Positions 46,120-61,184 of a stretch of 64,000 nucleotides of DNA are shown in pieces. This stretch comes from Ecdyonurus torrentis. Lineage: Eukaryota; Arthropoda; Insecta; Ephemeroptera; Heptageniidae. The DNA is taken from NCBI GenBank assembly GCA_949318235.1, contig OX439136.1, forward strand, positions 16,247,111-16,311,110, read 5' to 3'. The position numbers and the translations under genes are program-made. The stretch's first letter is position 1. The number at the start of each line of letters is the position of its first letter. Under the pieces are notes generated by a model that ran no database searches, was not told the origin of the DNA, and was given only the letters and a program-made list of their open reading frames with translations.

Positions 46120-48807
46120 TATACCCATCATGCATTTACTTAATAAAATTATAAGGTTAAGGGGAAAACAAAATACACTACCAGAGATTTGCTCATACCA
46201 ATTTTATTTTATTTTTCACATTTTTATTCATTTTATTTTATATATTTATAAATTTTATAAAAAATATAAATATTTAGATCGATAATCTTGTATTAAGTAC
46301 AGTACCTGATAGGTATTGGTACCTTTTTTCTGAAAGAGCTCGTTATTCAATTAGTTTTTTTTTTTGTGGTTTTTTTTTTTTTTTTTTTTTTTCCTTCAAC
46401 GTTTTTAGAGCATTATACGTAGCAGTATTTTATATTAAGATAACGTCGAGAGTTTTGACAAACGACAATTACTTAAAACATATTATTGGTTCTAATATTG
46501 GTCTTGTTATTAAAATGTGCAAAATATACACTTTCAAAATTACATTATTATTGCTATTTATTTATTTTTTATTATTATTATTATTATTATTTTTTTTTTA
46601 CTATAGGCAACAAATTAATTGTAGTAAAAAAACTAAGCTCAGTCAGAAATGTCAGAATAGTATAATATTTTTTCTTATAGAGGACTTAATTGTTGTAATT
46701 TCATTGTAAAGTAATTGTTTTTCAAATTCATCACCCCCCCCCCCCCCCAAAGTACTTTATTATCATAATATCAAACAATTAACTATAAATAATAATAATA
46801 TTCACCATACGACTGCAAAACTAGGAAATAAAATTAAAAACAATTTCAAGGCAATACAATGCTAAATATTGTTTTAAATAACATTGTAGTATAAGGTCAT
46901 ATTTTATGACAGTCATTTTTGCATTCATTGCAAAATAAAATAAAAATACTTACATCGGCATTAAATATAGGAAGAAGAGAAAAAAAACTTTCCCACATAT
47001 AAGTATTTTTGCAGCAATAAATTCTTACATTATTGCTGATTTTTATTTATGTCGATTTAAATAAATTTACCTGGTGGATTAAAATCGTTAAATACTCATG
47101 CTTCGTTGCAGGTCTTATCACACCTTTTTTTGCACCGTCTTGTTTTGTTCCCACATGTATTTGTAAAAGGAAAGAAACATTGCGGGAAAAAATTTTCTTC
47201 TTCTTTTTATTGCTTATACTGTAAAATATCATATATATTACTTTAACGTTGTGGCTTATACTGGAAATTTTTTATTACATAGTGATATGAAAATAATTTT
47301 TTTTTTTTTTATATAATAATATTTAAAATAAAATTATAAAAAATGGTTTTAATTTAAGACGGGACATCGAGTAACTGCTGGATTTGACTAAAAAATTATA
47401 AGGAAAGAAAAATCTGAAGTTTTGCACAGTGATACATTAGGATATGGTATCTTCAAAAATGTAAAAAAAAAAAAAAAAAAAAAATGGAAAGTCACCATGC
47501 TAGATTTTAAATTAAGATTTTTTGAAGTTTTAGTCCCATAAGAGCCCATGTTAATTTCAATAATTATTTTCTCTCTTATCTGATGGTCACGGGTTCTGAA
47601 AATTGTATCATATTAAGCTATTACAAATACAATTAACTTTCAAATGGTATCATAAAGTTTCGAAGTTTTCTTTTTAAATTTGAGATATAAGCCATCTATA
47701 TACAACCTTTAACTGCGATATTATAGAAATTAAAGGAGTTGTAATAGAAAATTCTAATCACTGAAATTTAAAAGTGTACAGAGTTTACTCAGTTATGTTA
47801 AAAAAACCCCTATTTTTATCATATATTTGAAAAAACGATTGTAAAAGTATATTTTTTTTTTGATATAAGAAGAAAAATTATTGGAGCATAAAAGGTTTAT
47901 CGGAGTAAAAAATTCTGACTTTTTATCTTTTACACTTACCTCACAGAAATGTTTATGTTAAAACAATAATATAAATCGATTATTTTCTTAATATTAACCT
48001 ATATATAATCATAATTATATTGATTGATTTAAATGAAAGAGTTGTAAAATAAATTCAATTTATATAACATGTATAACATTTAATATTTTATTCTCATTAA
48101 AATAACGGGGGAAAAATTAATTATTATATTTTTACAGTTTTGTGCCTTATATAATAATGTACTTTTGGGCTAAATCAAGGTAATTCACGAACTTGCATTT
48201 TTTTTAATAGCAAACTTATTATTGATTAAATAGAAGACTTGCAAAAGAAGGGTTAATATTAATACATATAAATACTATAAATGACTTTGTGTTTCCTATT
48301 GTCATTTTTTATAACATGCACATTCTTGGGAATGTAGAATTTTGTTCTCGGGTCGGCACTGAAATTTTTACTGAGCCTTGCAAAGGCTTTTGTTTTCTTA
48401 AAATTCAAAAATTTATTTGTGAATTATTATTTGTGCTTGAAAAAAATTCGAACTCGAGTTTTTTTAATTGCCCGATAAGAATTAAAGCATTGTAAATCAA
48501 TTAAGACACTACCGCAGGGAAGCAAAGTCGTCTGCCAGCACATTGTTAGTTATATACCATAGTATAAGTATATTATATTAATATATAATATATTATATAA
48601 TATACTTATACTATGGTTATACTTTAGAGTCCTATACAGTAGGGACTCTATATATATAGTATTGTTGGCTGTTGGCTCTCACTGTCAGTTTTGCTTAATT
48701 TCTCATAGTAAACCCCCTTTTGCAACTCTTCATTTGTTTACTCAATGCTTTTCTTATACGGAAAAATAAATTTTGTCGTTACTATAGTTTCATAAATTTG
48801 GGAGAGG

Positions 48808-48841
<34 letters not shown>

Positions 48842-50400
48842 TTATGCAATTTGTATGAAATATAAGCCTGAATTATTTATTAATTAAATTATTATAAATT
48901 ATATCATGCGATAAAAATAAAATTGATGAAGATAGAAATAATAATAAAAATACGTATACAGTAACAACTTTTAACCGTGTGCTTATTCGAATATATACAG
49001 TACAGTAAAGTATAGGTTTGAATAATTATATAAATAACATTATGAGATTTTTATTTTAAAATTCAAAATCAAAATAATAAGCATACGTTCCTCTCTATAT
49101 TTTTTCTATGTGTATAGTTTAAAAGAAAAGATGAAATAAAAATTAAAAAACAATTTTCCGAGGATTATTTCATGCCCCCCGACTGTCATATAATACTTGA
49201 ATATAAAGACTCCCTGTAGAGAGGAGACAAATAAAAAACAACTAGTTCTAGTTTTGATTGTTGAGCGTTTTTTTTTACGGCACGCGCCTTTTAAATTGTT
49301 ATATGGCATTGGAGTATGTATTGGCTTGAGGAGTTTGGGTGGATGAGGGGTAGTGTAAGAGGAGGGTGGGGATTGAAACTGACTGTGGTGAGATGACATG
49401 TTCTCACACCATAGGGGGTGGTTAATGATCTCCTTTTTATAGTTTTAAATAATATAGGATATCTTTTAAGTAATTATTGACTTATTGTTATAAGCATTCG
49501 ATTGTGTTATACTAATTATTATTTTTTCCTACATGAAAATAATGCAGAATTTTAAAATACTTCGCAATTTGTAACTACGTAATATTGTCGTAACATAGGA
49601 GGTGTCAATACTGGCAAGATTGGTTAATTTAATAGTATTTTTTTTTTAATTATTATTTTTTATTTCACTTGCATTAAGGGAAAACCAAAGAATTAAAAAT
49701 TATTGGTTGATGTTTCCATGAAAATTTTGTAATACGGGTTCTTGAAATGTTATACCATAATCAAGCTTAATGTTAATTTTTATGGTTTCCACACACACAC
49801 ACACACACACACACCCCTCCCCGTTGTAAATAATTTTTAAATGTGATGGATAAACTCTGAAAAGTTATCAGCAGCATACTTTTACCTAAAGAAATTTAAC
49901 ATTAATGATACAAAATTACACTAATGGATATGATTCTGATGATATCTTTCAAATGGAGAATCTTATTGAACAATGACCCGGCCCTCTTCCATTCTGATAA
50001 AAACTTTAATTTAAAATTATTATTAGATGCATATAGGGTTGAAACAGCCTATTCGCTTTGTTTTTATTTTATATTTAGCCATGTATTGATACACACAATA
50101 TGATGAATATATGAATTATTAAGACGGTTCAGTTAAAGTACACATGCAAGTTGATTATTAAAATCATAAAAATTTGTAGTTATATTTGTCTTTCATTTTC
50201 AAAATGTTATTTAAAAATATATTTGACAGTTATTATTATATTTTTTATATCGGTTAAATGAAGCATTGAATTTGCACAAGATATAAGAAATAATAATAGA
50301 ATGAAGCTTACAAGTAGATTTTCCATGCTAATGAGAGAGTAATCCTTTTTTCATTGTTATATATTTCCGAAGTATATACAGGATATTCGCACGAGTTTTG
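46120..50400. other. Gene-poor AT-rich tract
   Basis: Short runs only: T near 46371-46392, C near 46732-46748, A near 47462-47484, (GA)n 48809-48838, (CA)n 49790-49814. Small ORFs at 47033 and 49106 lack family features. Confidence 0.5.
48556..48617. repeat. 62-bp AT-rich hairpin
   Basis: ACCATAGTATAAGTATATTA at left and TAATATACTTATACTATGGT-type sequence at right form an almost perfect inverted repeat around a TA-rich centre. Confidence 0.75.
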
Positions 50401-50429
50401 CTGGGAGCGGTTTTAACTATAAAAACAAC

Positions 50430-50620
50430 ACTACTGAATGATCTAGTGGGTTTGTCACACGTGATTGGGGGGGGGGGGGAGGGGCGGGGGGTTACTGGAT
50501 AGTTGAGAGAGAGGACACGTGACCAGTGTCAGCAGGGGGGCTCATCAGTGCTTAGATCGGGTCACAAGTGGGTAGAGAAATACCGAGGGTTATAAAAAAA
50601 GCATATTTTATATAGAAATT
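50430..50620. promoter_or_regulatory. GC-richer islet with two CACGTG E-boxes and a TATA-like word
   Basis: CACGTG at 50458-50463 and 50516-50521, a G-rich run between them, and GGTTATAAAAAAAG near 50588-50601, all inside very AT-rich DNA. No adjacent ORF is visible. A promoter or enhancer role is inference. Confidence 0.35.
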
Positions 50621-51284
50621 TTAACTTTTTAAATTTATTGAAAGATAATCATTTTTTTTTTAATCGTATTTCTAAATGTATATATATGGGCAAGTGCAAA
50701 AGACATTTTTGCATAACTTCTGTTTTCTTAATTTTTTTCAAAATATTTTTATTTAAAATAGAGTGATTTGTTATTTAGTACAGAATTTAAAGAAATGGAA
50801 AAATAACCATTTTTTCTGGAATTATAAATTTTAAGTTCCCTTCTAATCTCCACCCCCTAATCAGTACTGATAATTTGTAAAAAATAAATCATCAAACTAT
50901 TAATAAAAAAATAATAACTATATAGCGGTTTACATTAGGATAGAAACCTAAGCCCCTAAAATTGAAGTTTTTACAAGTTATGCAACCTGTTAAACATTCT
51001 TGCACAAAAAGTTGTATACTTTACAGGGACTCTAAAAAAAATTGATTTAATTTTTTTGTGCAATATGTTCAACATAAAACTAAATAAATACCCATGAATC
51101 ATAACTATTAAGTTACTATACTGATATTACGTAAAAAAAAACAGTGGTATATCGTTTAATGTAAACCGAAAGAACAAAGTATAATGTGCTACTGTATATT
51201 AGGGGAGGTTGTTATAGTTAAGTACATAAAGAGGGGTGACAAAAAATTCTTTTGTTCTGCTTTTAGTATAAAATCGTATTATTC

Positions 51285-51412
51285 CGAGTCGGCGCGTCAC
51301 CAACTATCCCATCCTTTTGGTATCATAGAGCATTCAATGCAACTTTACCATTGGTTCAAATACACTTTATATCATAACCAATGGTAAAACAGAGGGCGGG
51401 ATTTTATACAGG
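51285..51412. promoter_or_regulatory. Promoter-like islet with paired CCAAT boxes, GC box and TATA-like word
   Basis: TTTACCATTGGTT (51344-51356) and AACCAATGGTAAA (51376-51388) are inverted and both contain CCAAT. GGGCGGG follows at 51394-51400 and ATTTTATACA at 51401-51410. This order is promoter-like for plus-strand transcription; no exon is recognised downstream. Confidence 0.4.
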
Positions 51413-52106
51413 TATATAATTTAACTTTTTTTTATCGAGTTATTACGTTAAATATTTTTATATAAAGATTTTTATACTGATGTCAATCATATTAAATGAT
51501 AAAATAGTCACACATTATATAATTTTATTGTCCGCAGGCATGTGTTATATAAAAAATACATTATATTATATACATATTTATGTATTTTAAAGCTTTTTCT
51601 ATATAACTGTAAAATTTAATTACGTAACTGAAACTATATTGCGGATACCATATATAATAATAATAGTTCTTTATTGGGTATTAAAATGGTACAAAGAGAG
51701 AAAAAGTATTGTAAAAAAAAAATTTAAAACAATAATATTATACCCAAGGGGGGTGCATGAGAAAAGGGCAAATGCCGATACACAAAATCTCACACCATAT
51801 GATCAGAAGTATAAACTGCTTCATCAAAACATAAACATAACATCTATAATCTATATAATTTACATAATTTATATAAAAAATAAAGTGTATTAAAATTTTA
51901 ATTTAATCACAAACTGAAAGCCGTTATTGTTATTGTGGATTCGGTATATGATTCATTTCCTTAAAAACATAATATCATATAATTTATATTTTACCCTAAA
52001 AATTTGAGTTTAACAAGTTTATTAAAAACCATATCTATATTTATAGATTGTATGCATTCATGTTAAAGTAAACGCCACGTTGGATCACTCAATAACATGG
52101 GTATAG

Positions 52107-52510
52107 GCTGACCAGACGTCCCTATTTTCCCGGTTCAATCACGATTAATTGAAATGCCCCGATTTCTCACAAAAGGAAAAAATACGATGAAAATGGAAAA
52201 ATATAAAAATTTAATGTTAAAAAAAAATTATAAAAAGCACACATTATGAATGATTTTAACATGAAAACATCGTGATATCGTGCGGTTATATTTTATTAAA
52301 GAGCAAATTTTATGATTTTGCTTGAAAAAAAATCGAGCAAGGAGTTCAAAATGTTTAAAAAATATTATATTTTTTTATGATGTTCATACTCTTTAAAAAA
52401 ATAAGTTAAACGCAGCTATAATTAAATAAAAAGTTACTTTTTTTTTCATTTATTGCCATTCAAAAATTCGTTCAAAATACGCTTAAAAATCGGGACCACA
52501 CCCTCTTATT
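52107..52510. mobile_element. Possible degenerate DNA-transposon remnant
   Basis: CTGACCAGACGTCCCTATTT near 52118 and AAATCGGGACCACACCCTCT near 52486-52505 face each other in inverted orientation with weak similarity. The TGACCAGACGTCCC word looks like a hAT-type end, from memory only. Confidence 0.3.
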
Positions 52511-53142
52511 TTTATTTTTTCGCCGGCATAGGAAAATAACTCATTTTGCCAACATTTTAAAAATTGTATAAGCAATATTTTGGAGAGCATCGATGCTGTT
52601 AATAGGTCGAATTAGTATCTCAAGTATGAGAAAAATAACAGCAACAAAAAAATGAAGCGATTTTCCAAACAAAAATGAGCAATGTTATTCATTACTTCAG
52701 TATGGCGTCAAAGCGCATGAAGTCATTTGCAAACACTCTATATAAGATTTATCTTTAAAAAGAGAATATTCATTTTTCTCTTTTAATTATATGTCTGTGC
52801 CTTATTTAATAAAGTATTTCAGCCACCTATATGAGTGTAAATGTGCGTGTATTGATATATAAGGTCGTACAACAATTACAATATTTTATAATAATTGCAT
52901 CACAGGTGAATTTATATGTGCTTCGAAAAAAAGTATATATATAGCTGCATTTTAATTTTTAAGTTATTGTTCTTATATAAAAAATAAACTGAGAATATCA
53001 TATATAATGATCTGATTGCTATTAACGATGTAAAGAAAATAATCGCCTAATGATATACATAATTGCGTGCAAAAAATAATTAAATAGACAAAAAATTGCA
53101 TGCAATCTTACATTATAAAAATATATTATATGGAATTTGTAT

Positions 53143-53257
<115 letters not shown>

Positions 53258-53546
53258 ATCAAATTTATGGCACATATTAAAAAATATTGCTCCGAGTGAA
53301 CTGACTATTTGCGCCTCTACTATGTATTCTCTATTTATATAGTTGTTTGCACCTCTTAATTCTTCTTATATCGTATGTATAATTATTATTATATTAGTAC
53401 AATTGCAAAAGAAAAGAAAAAAATAGCTACATTGTTTTAATTATTGAAATGTCTTATTATTGAAAAATACACAAATATAAAACATAACTTACGTATATAG
53501 TATATTATTACCAATATATGATATACAAATGAATATTATGGACTTA

Positions 53547-54597
53547 CACGGAGAAAAATTATATGTTGAATCAACATATTTTTAACTCAAGAGCGCATTT
53601 AAAAACGAACCATTGCATCTCACTGATTGATTCAACTAAACTTCTTGAGCTACAAAAAGTTTGGTTATTTCAAGTCATGACATTATTTATTTGAAGGGAC
53701 AAGTTGAGTTGCAGTTTAGTTCTCAGAACTGAAGTTTTTTAGTCTTATGCTTGCGCTTTCACTCTTTCGTATTTCATTTTTTTTAAGCTGCGCGCGCAGC
53801 GAGGGGAGAGTGAAAGAACTACCACTTTAGATTAACTGAACTAGGGAATTAAATTAATTAAGGGTGGGCGTTATATTAAGAAAAACATCGATACTTTTTA
53901 TAACGGATATTGTCAAAAGTATTGAATTTAAAATATGAAAGGAAAGTATCGATATATCGTAAAAATATCAATGACTAGAAAAACGCGCTAGAAATAATAA
54001 AAAAAAAAGTATGCCGCATATTATAAGACATTTTAAAGGGTGGGAAACGTTGGGAGGTGTGGGTGTAAGAGGGTATGTAGGATATGTGCTTTATTGCAAA
54101 ATATCATCAAATTTTCCTGGGACTTATTACTTATTAGTGAAGGCTCCGCGCAGAAAGCTCTGTACAGCTAGAGATGGCTTAGAACACATCTGCTAACTGA
54201 CTGAGCTGAGGTAGCAAGTGAAGTGACTGACTGAGGTTGTGGCAGAGCGCTTTTATACGCAGCTGCACGCGCTGATTCGTTGATCCTGCAGCGCGTGGCG
54301 TGACGTCAGCCCACGCTATTGCTTATTGGTTGCGTCTCAGACAATACTAACAGCCAGGTAGTTGATTCACCTTTACTAACCCCGCTATTAAAAAAAATCA
54401 TCTCAACAATTGAAATAACTCAACTTATTGTTAAAATAGCTCAAAAGTTAAATACCTGCTAGCTGAAAACTTTCAATTAAAACAACAAATCACATTTTGT
54501 CAGTTACTTTATAGAAAATAGTGGCTTGAGTCTAATGAACCTAAAAATACTCAACTCAATAAAATGAGTTGATTTAGTTAGTAAATTTCTCTCCGTG
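53547..54597. mobile_element. 1.05-kb non-autonomous DNA element with CACGGAGA ends
   Basis: Ends CACGGAGAAAAATT and AATTTCTCTCCGTG, each flanked by TA. Subterminal regions carry repeated TCAACT/AACTCAA words on both sides. The centre (about 54110-54350) is GC-richer, with AGCTGCACGCGCTG, TGACGTCA and TTATTGGTTGCG. No transposase ORF is present; the small ORF at 54011 has no family features. Confidence 0.72.
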
Positions 54598-57571
54598 TAT
54601 TAAAGCTATAAAAATAAAATTGATTTAATATAAACTTCAGTGCAGTGCATATAAGTGCATGTATCACATTTATATAGTGACTTTGCAAACGTTGGTAGTT
54701 CTTATATAAAGCTCATGCTCAAATATAGTGGCTCATCCTAAATATACTGTAAATATATATTGTAGGTATAATTTCATTTTAAAATAAAAAGAAAGAAAAA
54801 CAACTAAAAAAAATAAATACAGAAAAAAGATTCAGCATTTTCGAACATGCAATAAAAATATTTATGCTACAATCCTTTATTATATTATAGAACCTAAATA
54901 ACATTTTAAGAAGTATTCTAATTCAGTTTAAAATTAAATACTAAATTCAATGCATTCTGTGATTTCATGGCAATAATATAGCATTTAATTAAAGTTAATT
55001 CAAGGTTTATTTTATTTATTTACTTATTTTTTTTTTCTATTGTTTATAAAATATTGAAAGTGCATATTATAACATTATACTTTAAAAAAAAAACTAGTGA
55101 TGAAAACATTAATATTATTATTAAAATAGTAATATTTTAAATTAGAAATCATAATATTAAAAAAAAAAAATGAGAGAGGGTGTGTTCTATGACAAGTAAA
55201 ACGGTAGTGGGGAGACAGTGAGAGAGAGACAGCGAGAGAGAGAACGAGCGCTGCTGTAAATTGTGTGAAAAAGAGGAGAGAGAGAGAGAGAGACGAGTAT
55301 GAAATTTACTTTTTTTTAAAAAAACAGCAGTGAGCTTACTTGTCAGTTCATCTCTAGAATCAGTTGTGTGTATAATTATCTCTCTCATAGATTAAATACT
55401 TTATTTATTTTTTTATAAAAAAAAAAGTGTTTGTGTCTCTTCCAAGCGAGTGTGTTGTTGCATTTTCTATAAATATTATTTTAATCTATAAGGTAAGTTT
55501 GCAATATATATAGTGAAATAAGGATTAATTTTTTTTTCTTTTCGTGATATTTTTTTGAGCTCATATATTAGTTGCTTAGACACGCACCAATGTTTTATGG
55601 GTGATATACATAAAGAAAAAAACACTTTTTTTTCTTATACTCCCCTTTCTTCTTCTTATATAGTTAAAACGTGCTATTTTCATGTTTTTAAGTTAAAACT
55701 AAACACGTTTTTGTTCTATGGGTGTGATATATATTTTTCTTTTCTAGTTGTGTCTATGAAAATAGTTCAAAATATGATGTGAATCTTAATAGTCACGGTT
55801 ATGAAATGCTGTGACAATTTTTTTGAAAATTATTACTTTTTACAAAGTTCTACTGTGATGTACAGTTAAGCTCTTCTATAACGTTTGGATATTTATATTA
55901 TTTGTTTTATTTAAATGGTGAGTTTAATTGATATATTTTATGTTTTCAACTCCTTTTTCGCGGTTTGATTTTAATTGGTAATTATACTAATAGGCAGCTT
56001 ATAACTTTTTTTTTTTTTTTTTTTTTTTTACTCTTCTTTGGTGTATTGTAAGTAAAAATGAAATAAAATAAAACATTTCATATGAATTAAATACTTCTTT
56101 TTAAAAATAATTTTTAAGCTCATGCGATTTGGTATAGAATATTTTTTATTTTTCTGATTTATATTTATATAAACATTAATAATAATGCATTTAATGTAAT
56201 ATAATGCATTTTAATTTAAGAAATATAATAAAATTAATTTTATAAATTAAACGAGTTTATAGAATTAATAAATACTAAAATTTAATATGTGGAAAATATA
56301 TAATGAAGATATAAAATATAATTAATTTCTATCACAAAATAATTGAATTAAAATTTAGATTTTAGCATGAATTTATGAAATTTAGGTGATATTTCTATAA
56401 AGTATAACAGTGTCCGCTCTTTTACAAAATGCTAGTTGCATTTTAAATATAACCTCTATATTATATTATAAAATTAAAATCTCATATTTAAATGAAATCG
56501 AAATTATACAGTAACTTTCATATAAGATCTATATAAATATATTGAACTTTAAATTATAAAAAGAAAATTTGTAACATCAGCAAAATGATATATGACCTTA
56601 TAACAATAAAGTTTTGAAGTGAAGGTTGTTAAAACAAAAGCCCGGTAAGCGCTGACTGAAGATATGCTAGCTTCACAACTTCAGTTTCCCATTATGCTGA
56701 CGTGCTATACTCTCGGTTATATACACATATGAAACAAACACTTTACATTCTATAATTTTTTTTTATTATTTTTATTCAATATCTTCAACTAATATACATT
56801 ATTATTTTTATGGGAACGTTATCAAATTCTAAAACTTATATACATTGAGATCTATAGGGATGATTTTTTTTAAATAATTGTCATGGTTAGTTTGAAGTTA
56901 GGTTGATTGACTATAATTTCAACTACGTTTACTATTTTACCACAATTACGATTAAAATTTCATCAACACAACTCTTCGTTTTGCTATTAATTTTTTGGTG
57001 AGTATCCTATAATAAGATTTTAATCATTTAATTTGATTAATTTATTATTATTATTTTTAATATTTTATAATAATATTTAAGATTTCTTTATTTGATTGTA
57101 TTTATAATAATATATAAGATAATTCAATCATATTACAATTTCTATTATTTTTTCTATTATTTTTATACAATTGCACCTTTTTTTTTTCATATAGTTATGA
57201 TTATCAAGATTTCTATATATAATGATCAAAATTGTTCAGTTCTTCATGGGGGTAAACTAATTAACGAGAAATTTATTTTGCCAATAGTTTGAATATCAGA
57301 GAAAAACAAACTATATAACATCAGCTCAAATTGCATAATATATTGTATTTGCCTTCCAAGTATATAGTGATTTTGAAGTCATGCCGGTATTTTATTTCAT
57401 TTCGTACTTCTATGTGTCGTATGTTTAAGTCAAAGATCAACTCAAAGTATGTGACAGACAAAACAAAGTGGTAGTCAGCTGCAGAGGGAGGAAGAAGGAT
57501 TAAAATATTTGTGTCTGAGGTGTTTTCAGATAATGCAATGGATGTGTATATGTAGCAGGGTTATACAAACT
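54598..57571. other. AT-rich tract without a supported gene
   Basis: A purine-rich (GA)n zone lies at 55166-55300. Donor-like GTAAGT near 55492 and GTGAGT near 56998 occur, but no coding exon is recognisable beside them. Confidence 0.45.
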
Positions 57572-57888
57572 TTAAAGGCGTAGAACACCTTGAACAAAAA
57601 ACTTGCCTAATATTCTAAAATACCCAAATATTAACATTTTTTTGGCCGAAGTCATTGATTTCTAATTTATTTTCCATTTACAAAATGTCAGTTGCGGGTT
57701 TACTACGTCACAACTCGCCTGGTCCACGCGCGCGGAAATAGGCGAGCTGTGACGTAGTAAACCCGCAACTGACATTTTGTAAATGGAAAATAAATTAGAA
57801 ATCAATGACTCCGGCCAAAATAATGTTGATATTTGGGTATTTTAGGACATTAGGCAAGTTTTTTGTTCAAGGTGTTCTACGTCTTTAA
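57572..57888. repeat. Hairpin MITE with TTAA ends, copy 2
   Basis: TTAA (57572-57575) then AGGCGTAGAACACCTTGAAC; right end GTTCAAGGTGTTCTACGTCT then TTAA (57885-57888). It matches the copy at 10806-11126 almost throughout, including the apex TCCACGCGCGCGGAAA. Both copies keep nearly perfect arm pairing. Confidence 0.88.
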
Positions 57889-60020
57889 TTTACTCTTCTA
57901 TAAGTTTCTATATAACTTTAAAATATAATATGTAATTTTCAATAGCGTTAGAATTTTTTACTATTGAAATGGATTTAAACATTTCTTAATTTAATGTTAT
58001 TATTTAAATGGCTCGTTTTATCATTCATTTATGCATTGTTTTGCAGTACTGGAAGTATTTTTAAGGAGTATTACAAAACAAATGCAAAAAATATTTCTCC
58101 TTGAAAACAGAATCTTCGACTGTTTTTTTATTTCATTTTTATGCTAACTAAATCAATAAGCGCATATTTAAAAAATATAAAAAGAAAAATCACAAAACAC
58201 CCAAAAATTTCGAATTTCGTGAACCAAAAAATGCTTTGAGTAAACAATTGCATGCACTCTTTTTTATTTTTGAAATATAGATTATGTCAAATAATGCACT
58301 CAATTTAATCAAAATTTAACTCTCAAAATGTTTCATCTAGTATAGTGATGAATGCGATGTATACTGTATACGTTTTCAATCCCATTGAGATATTTCGATG
58401 TCTAATTTTGATTAAATAAATTTACAGCAAGAAAGAAAAATATTGATAAATAATATTTATTTTTATAATACTATAAAAATTTAATACTATATGTATAAAA
58501 TTAGGGTTATTAAAAATAATAATTTATTTACTAAAATTAATAATTATTTCAATCAATATAATATTAAATTATACGCATGCAAGGTAACTTTAATTAAATT
58601 AACGTTTATTTGTTTTAAAACATTTTCAAGTACAATTTGTATTGATTTTTTAAAGCTATATTAGTTTTAAGATTAAGATCTATTATATCCTTTGAGATAA
58701 AAAATACTTGGTCCTTAATTCGTATTAAATTTGCAATATTGTTATAAATAAATACAGAAAAAAACAAAAACGTGCACTGAATTTATAGGGTGATTTAAAT
58801 AGTAAAATATATTATCAAAATCATGTGTTACATGGTTATGCGAATACTTGTAACATTAGATTTTATATAATATCTAAGGTATATATACGTTTCCAAGATT
58901 AAATAATATAAAATAAATTGACTATTAATATACCTTGAAAATTCTGGGGAAAAAAAAAAAAAAAAAAAAATTGAGAGCTGTAATTTTTCCTATTTTATAA
59001 ATATAATAAAAATATTTTATATAAAAATATGCAATACTGAAAAACAATTATTTTATTACAAAAAGGTTGTAAAACATGCAGGAGGCGGAAACATAAATAT
59101 TAGAGTCATATTTAGCAACCCCCCTTATACGTATGTCAAATAAAATATTTCTCCCGGTAGCTAACAAGCGTATAACGAGTGCTGTCAACTGAATGAGAGA
59201 GGGTTGATAGTTTTTGCAGACATTTCTTCTTACACGCTCCTCTTAACTTCAATTTGGACACCCATAAAGTGACATTTCTTACATTACTAAAATAATAAAA
59301 CTGAAATACCGGAAAAAAGGTGTGAAAATAGTTAGGGAGATTATAAAAAAGAGGGGGAAAATCATATTTTTATGTAGAAAATATGTTGAAAACTGATTTG
59401 CATTATAATGTATCGCATGCATTTAATGATCTTTGTCTTAATTGAAATAAAACATAAGTTAATTTTTATTTTTAAAACTCAATAATCTATAAGGCACCAA
59501 ACTTATTCCATAGATTTTTGTTTTGTGTTGTTTTGTTTAGGCTATTAACAACATTTTTTGGGAGAGCAGGGTGCTTATTTTGTTTTTATTATAATTATAT
59601 TTTTTTTATAGTATTGAGAAAGGCGTCAAAACAATATTAGAAAAATTATTTCTAAAATGCTGTGTACATATTCCCTGTTTGTATTTATTATAATTTATTA
59701 AACATGATTTGCCCTTTTTCCAATTTTTTTTTCCTTCGATGCAAACTGAATAGATTAAAGAATTGTAGTTGTAATTGTTAAAAACTTATTAATTCATTAA
59801 ATAATAATTAAACATGGCATAAAAACTACTAATAAAAAAATGCAACGCATGCTTTTTTTTTTTTTTTTTTCTTTCTTTTTCTTCTAAAAAGTCGATAAAA
59901 TAACTGGCATTTACACTTATATTAAGTGTGTTTTTCATACGAGTATTTAATACTAAAAAGTAATATTGAAAAAATAGAATTTTAACATGAGGAAAAAAAA
60001 AAAAAAAAAAGTGAGTCTTT

Positions 60021-60056
<36 letters not shown>

Positions 60057-61153
60057 AAATATTAAAATATACACACAAAAAGAAAAGATTCAATAAAATA
60101 TATTTAATAATACATTTGGTGTTAAGTTTTAATTATTATAGTAATTGTAGAGCGGCGTATATTTGTGATGTAGGTGGTCTCATACGTGTCGTTAAAATTA
60201 TTACTACCGCGCTACGCTTTGTTCATCAGCTTTTCACCTTAGAATCAATTTTCTCATGAAGTGGGTGTGAGAAATATGGTATAGGCTTCATAACTTTAAA
60301 ACACTTTTTTTTTATGTCTTGTTTTCTTTTATATTTGTTTTATTTAGTATACGTGAACATAGATCCCCTTCTCTCCTTATTTTATTGGATATATTGTATA
60401 TAGTCTTACATTATTTTATATTGGATTAAAAAAGTGTATAAATTTGAATTTAAAGTGTCAACAAGCTGATCTTTCTAATAATCGCCAATACAACACATAG
60501 AATAGATTTCTTATATATTTACTTCTAATTGTTTTGTTTATAATACTCCTCGGCTGAGGAAAGTGGACACCACACATTAATAAGTTCACCACATTACCCC
60601 CTATGGTATCAATTCAAAATTACATCAGCTGATTTTTTTTAAATTTATAATTCATTTGCAATAAATGTAATAATTAACTTTTAATCTATATGTACCGATA
60701 CAATTAATTAAAAAATACACATATACTTATGCTGGAAACAATGCATGCTACATTAATTTTAAGCGCAGTGAGATACATTTATATTTTAGTTGTGTAAATA
60801 TATTGCTGTAATTTGATTTGAAAGCTATTTCAATATAATTAAAAACTTTATAAATAAAAATTATAACCAATTTAAAGTATAATTTTATATTTTCAGTCAA
60901 AATGTTGTTGTTGTTTTATTAATTGAAATACGTACTTCTAAAAAATTTAAAAGAAAGTGTTAAAAGTATATAATATATAATATTGTAAATTAATATAGTA
61001 TTAAAATAAAAATTGAGTATATTGTTCTATAAAGCAAATATATAGCAAAAACAAACAAACAAACTTATAATTAAAAAATAAATAAATATAGCAAGAAGTC
61101 ACAAGCATATACCAAAAATCAAGTATTTTGCGTTAGTTTTAATTTAATAATTT

Positions 61154-61184
<31 letters not shown>

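Noticed and set aside
49106..49399. 97-codon minus-strand ORF starting MSSHHSQFQSPPSS
   Set aside because: Low-complexity N terminus, no domain, no splice or conservation evidence.
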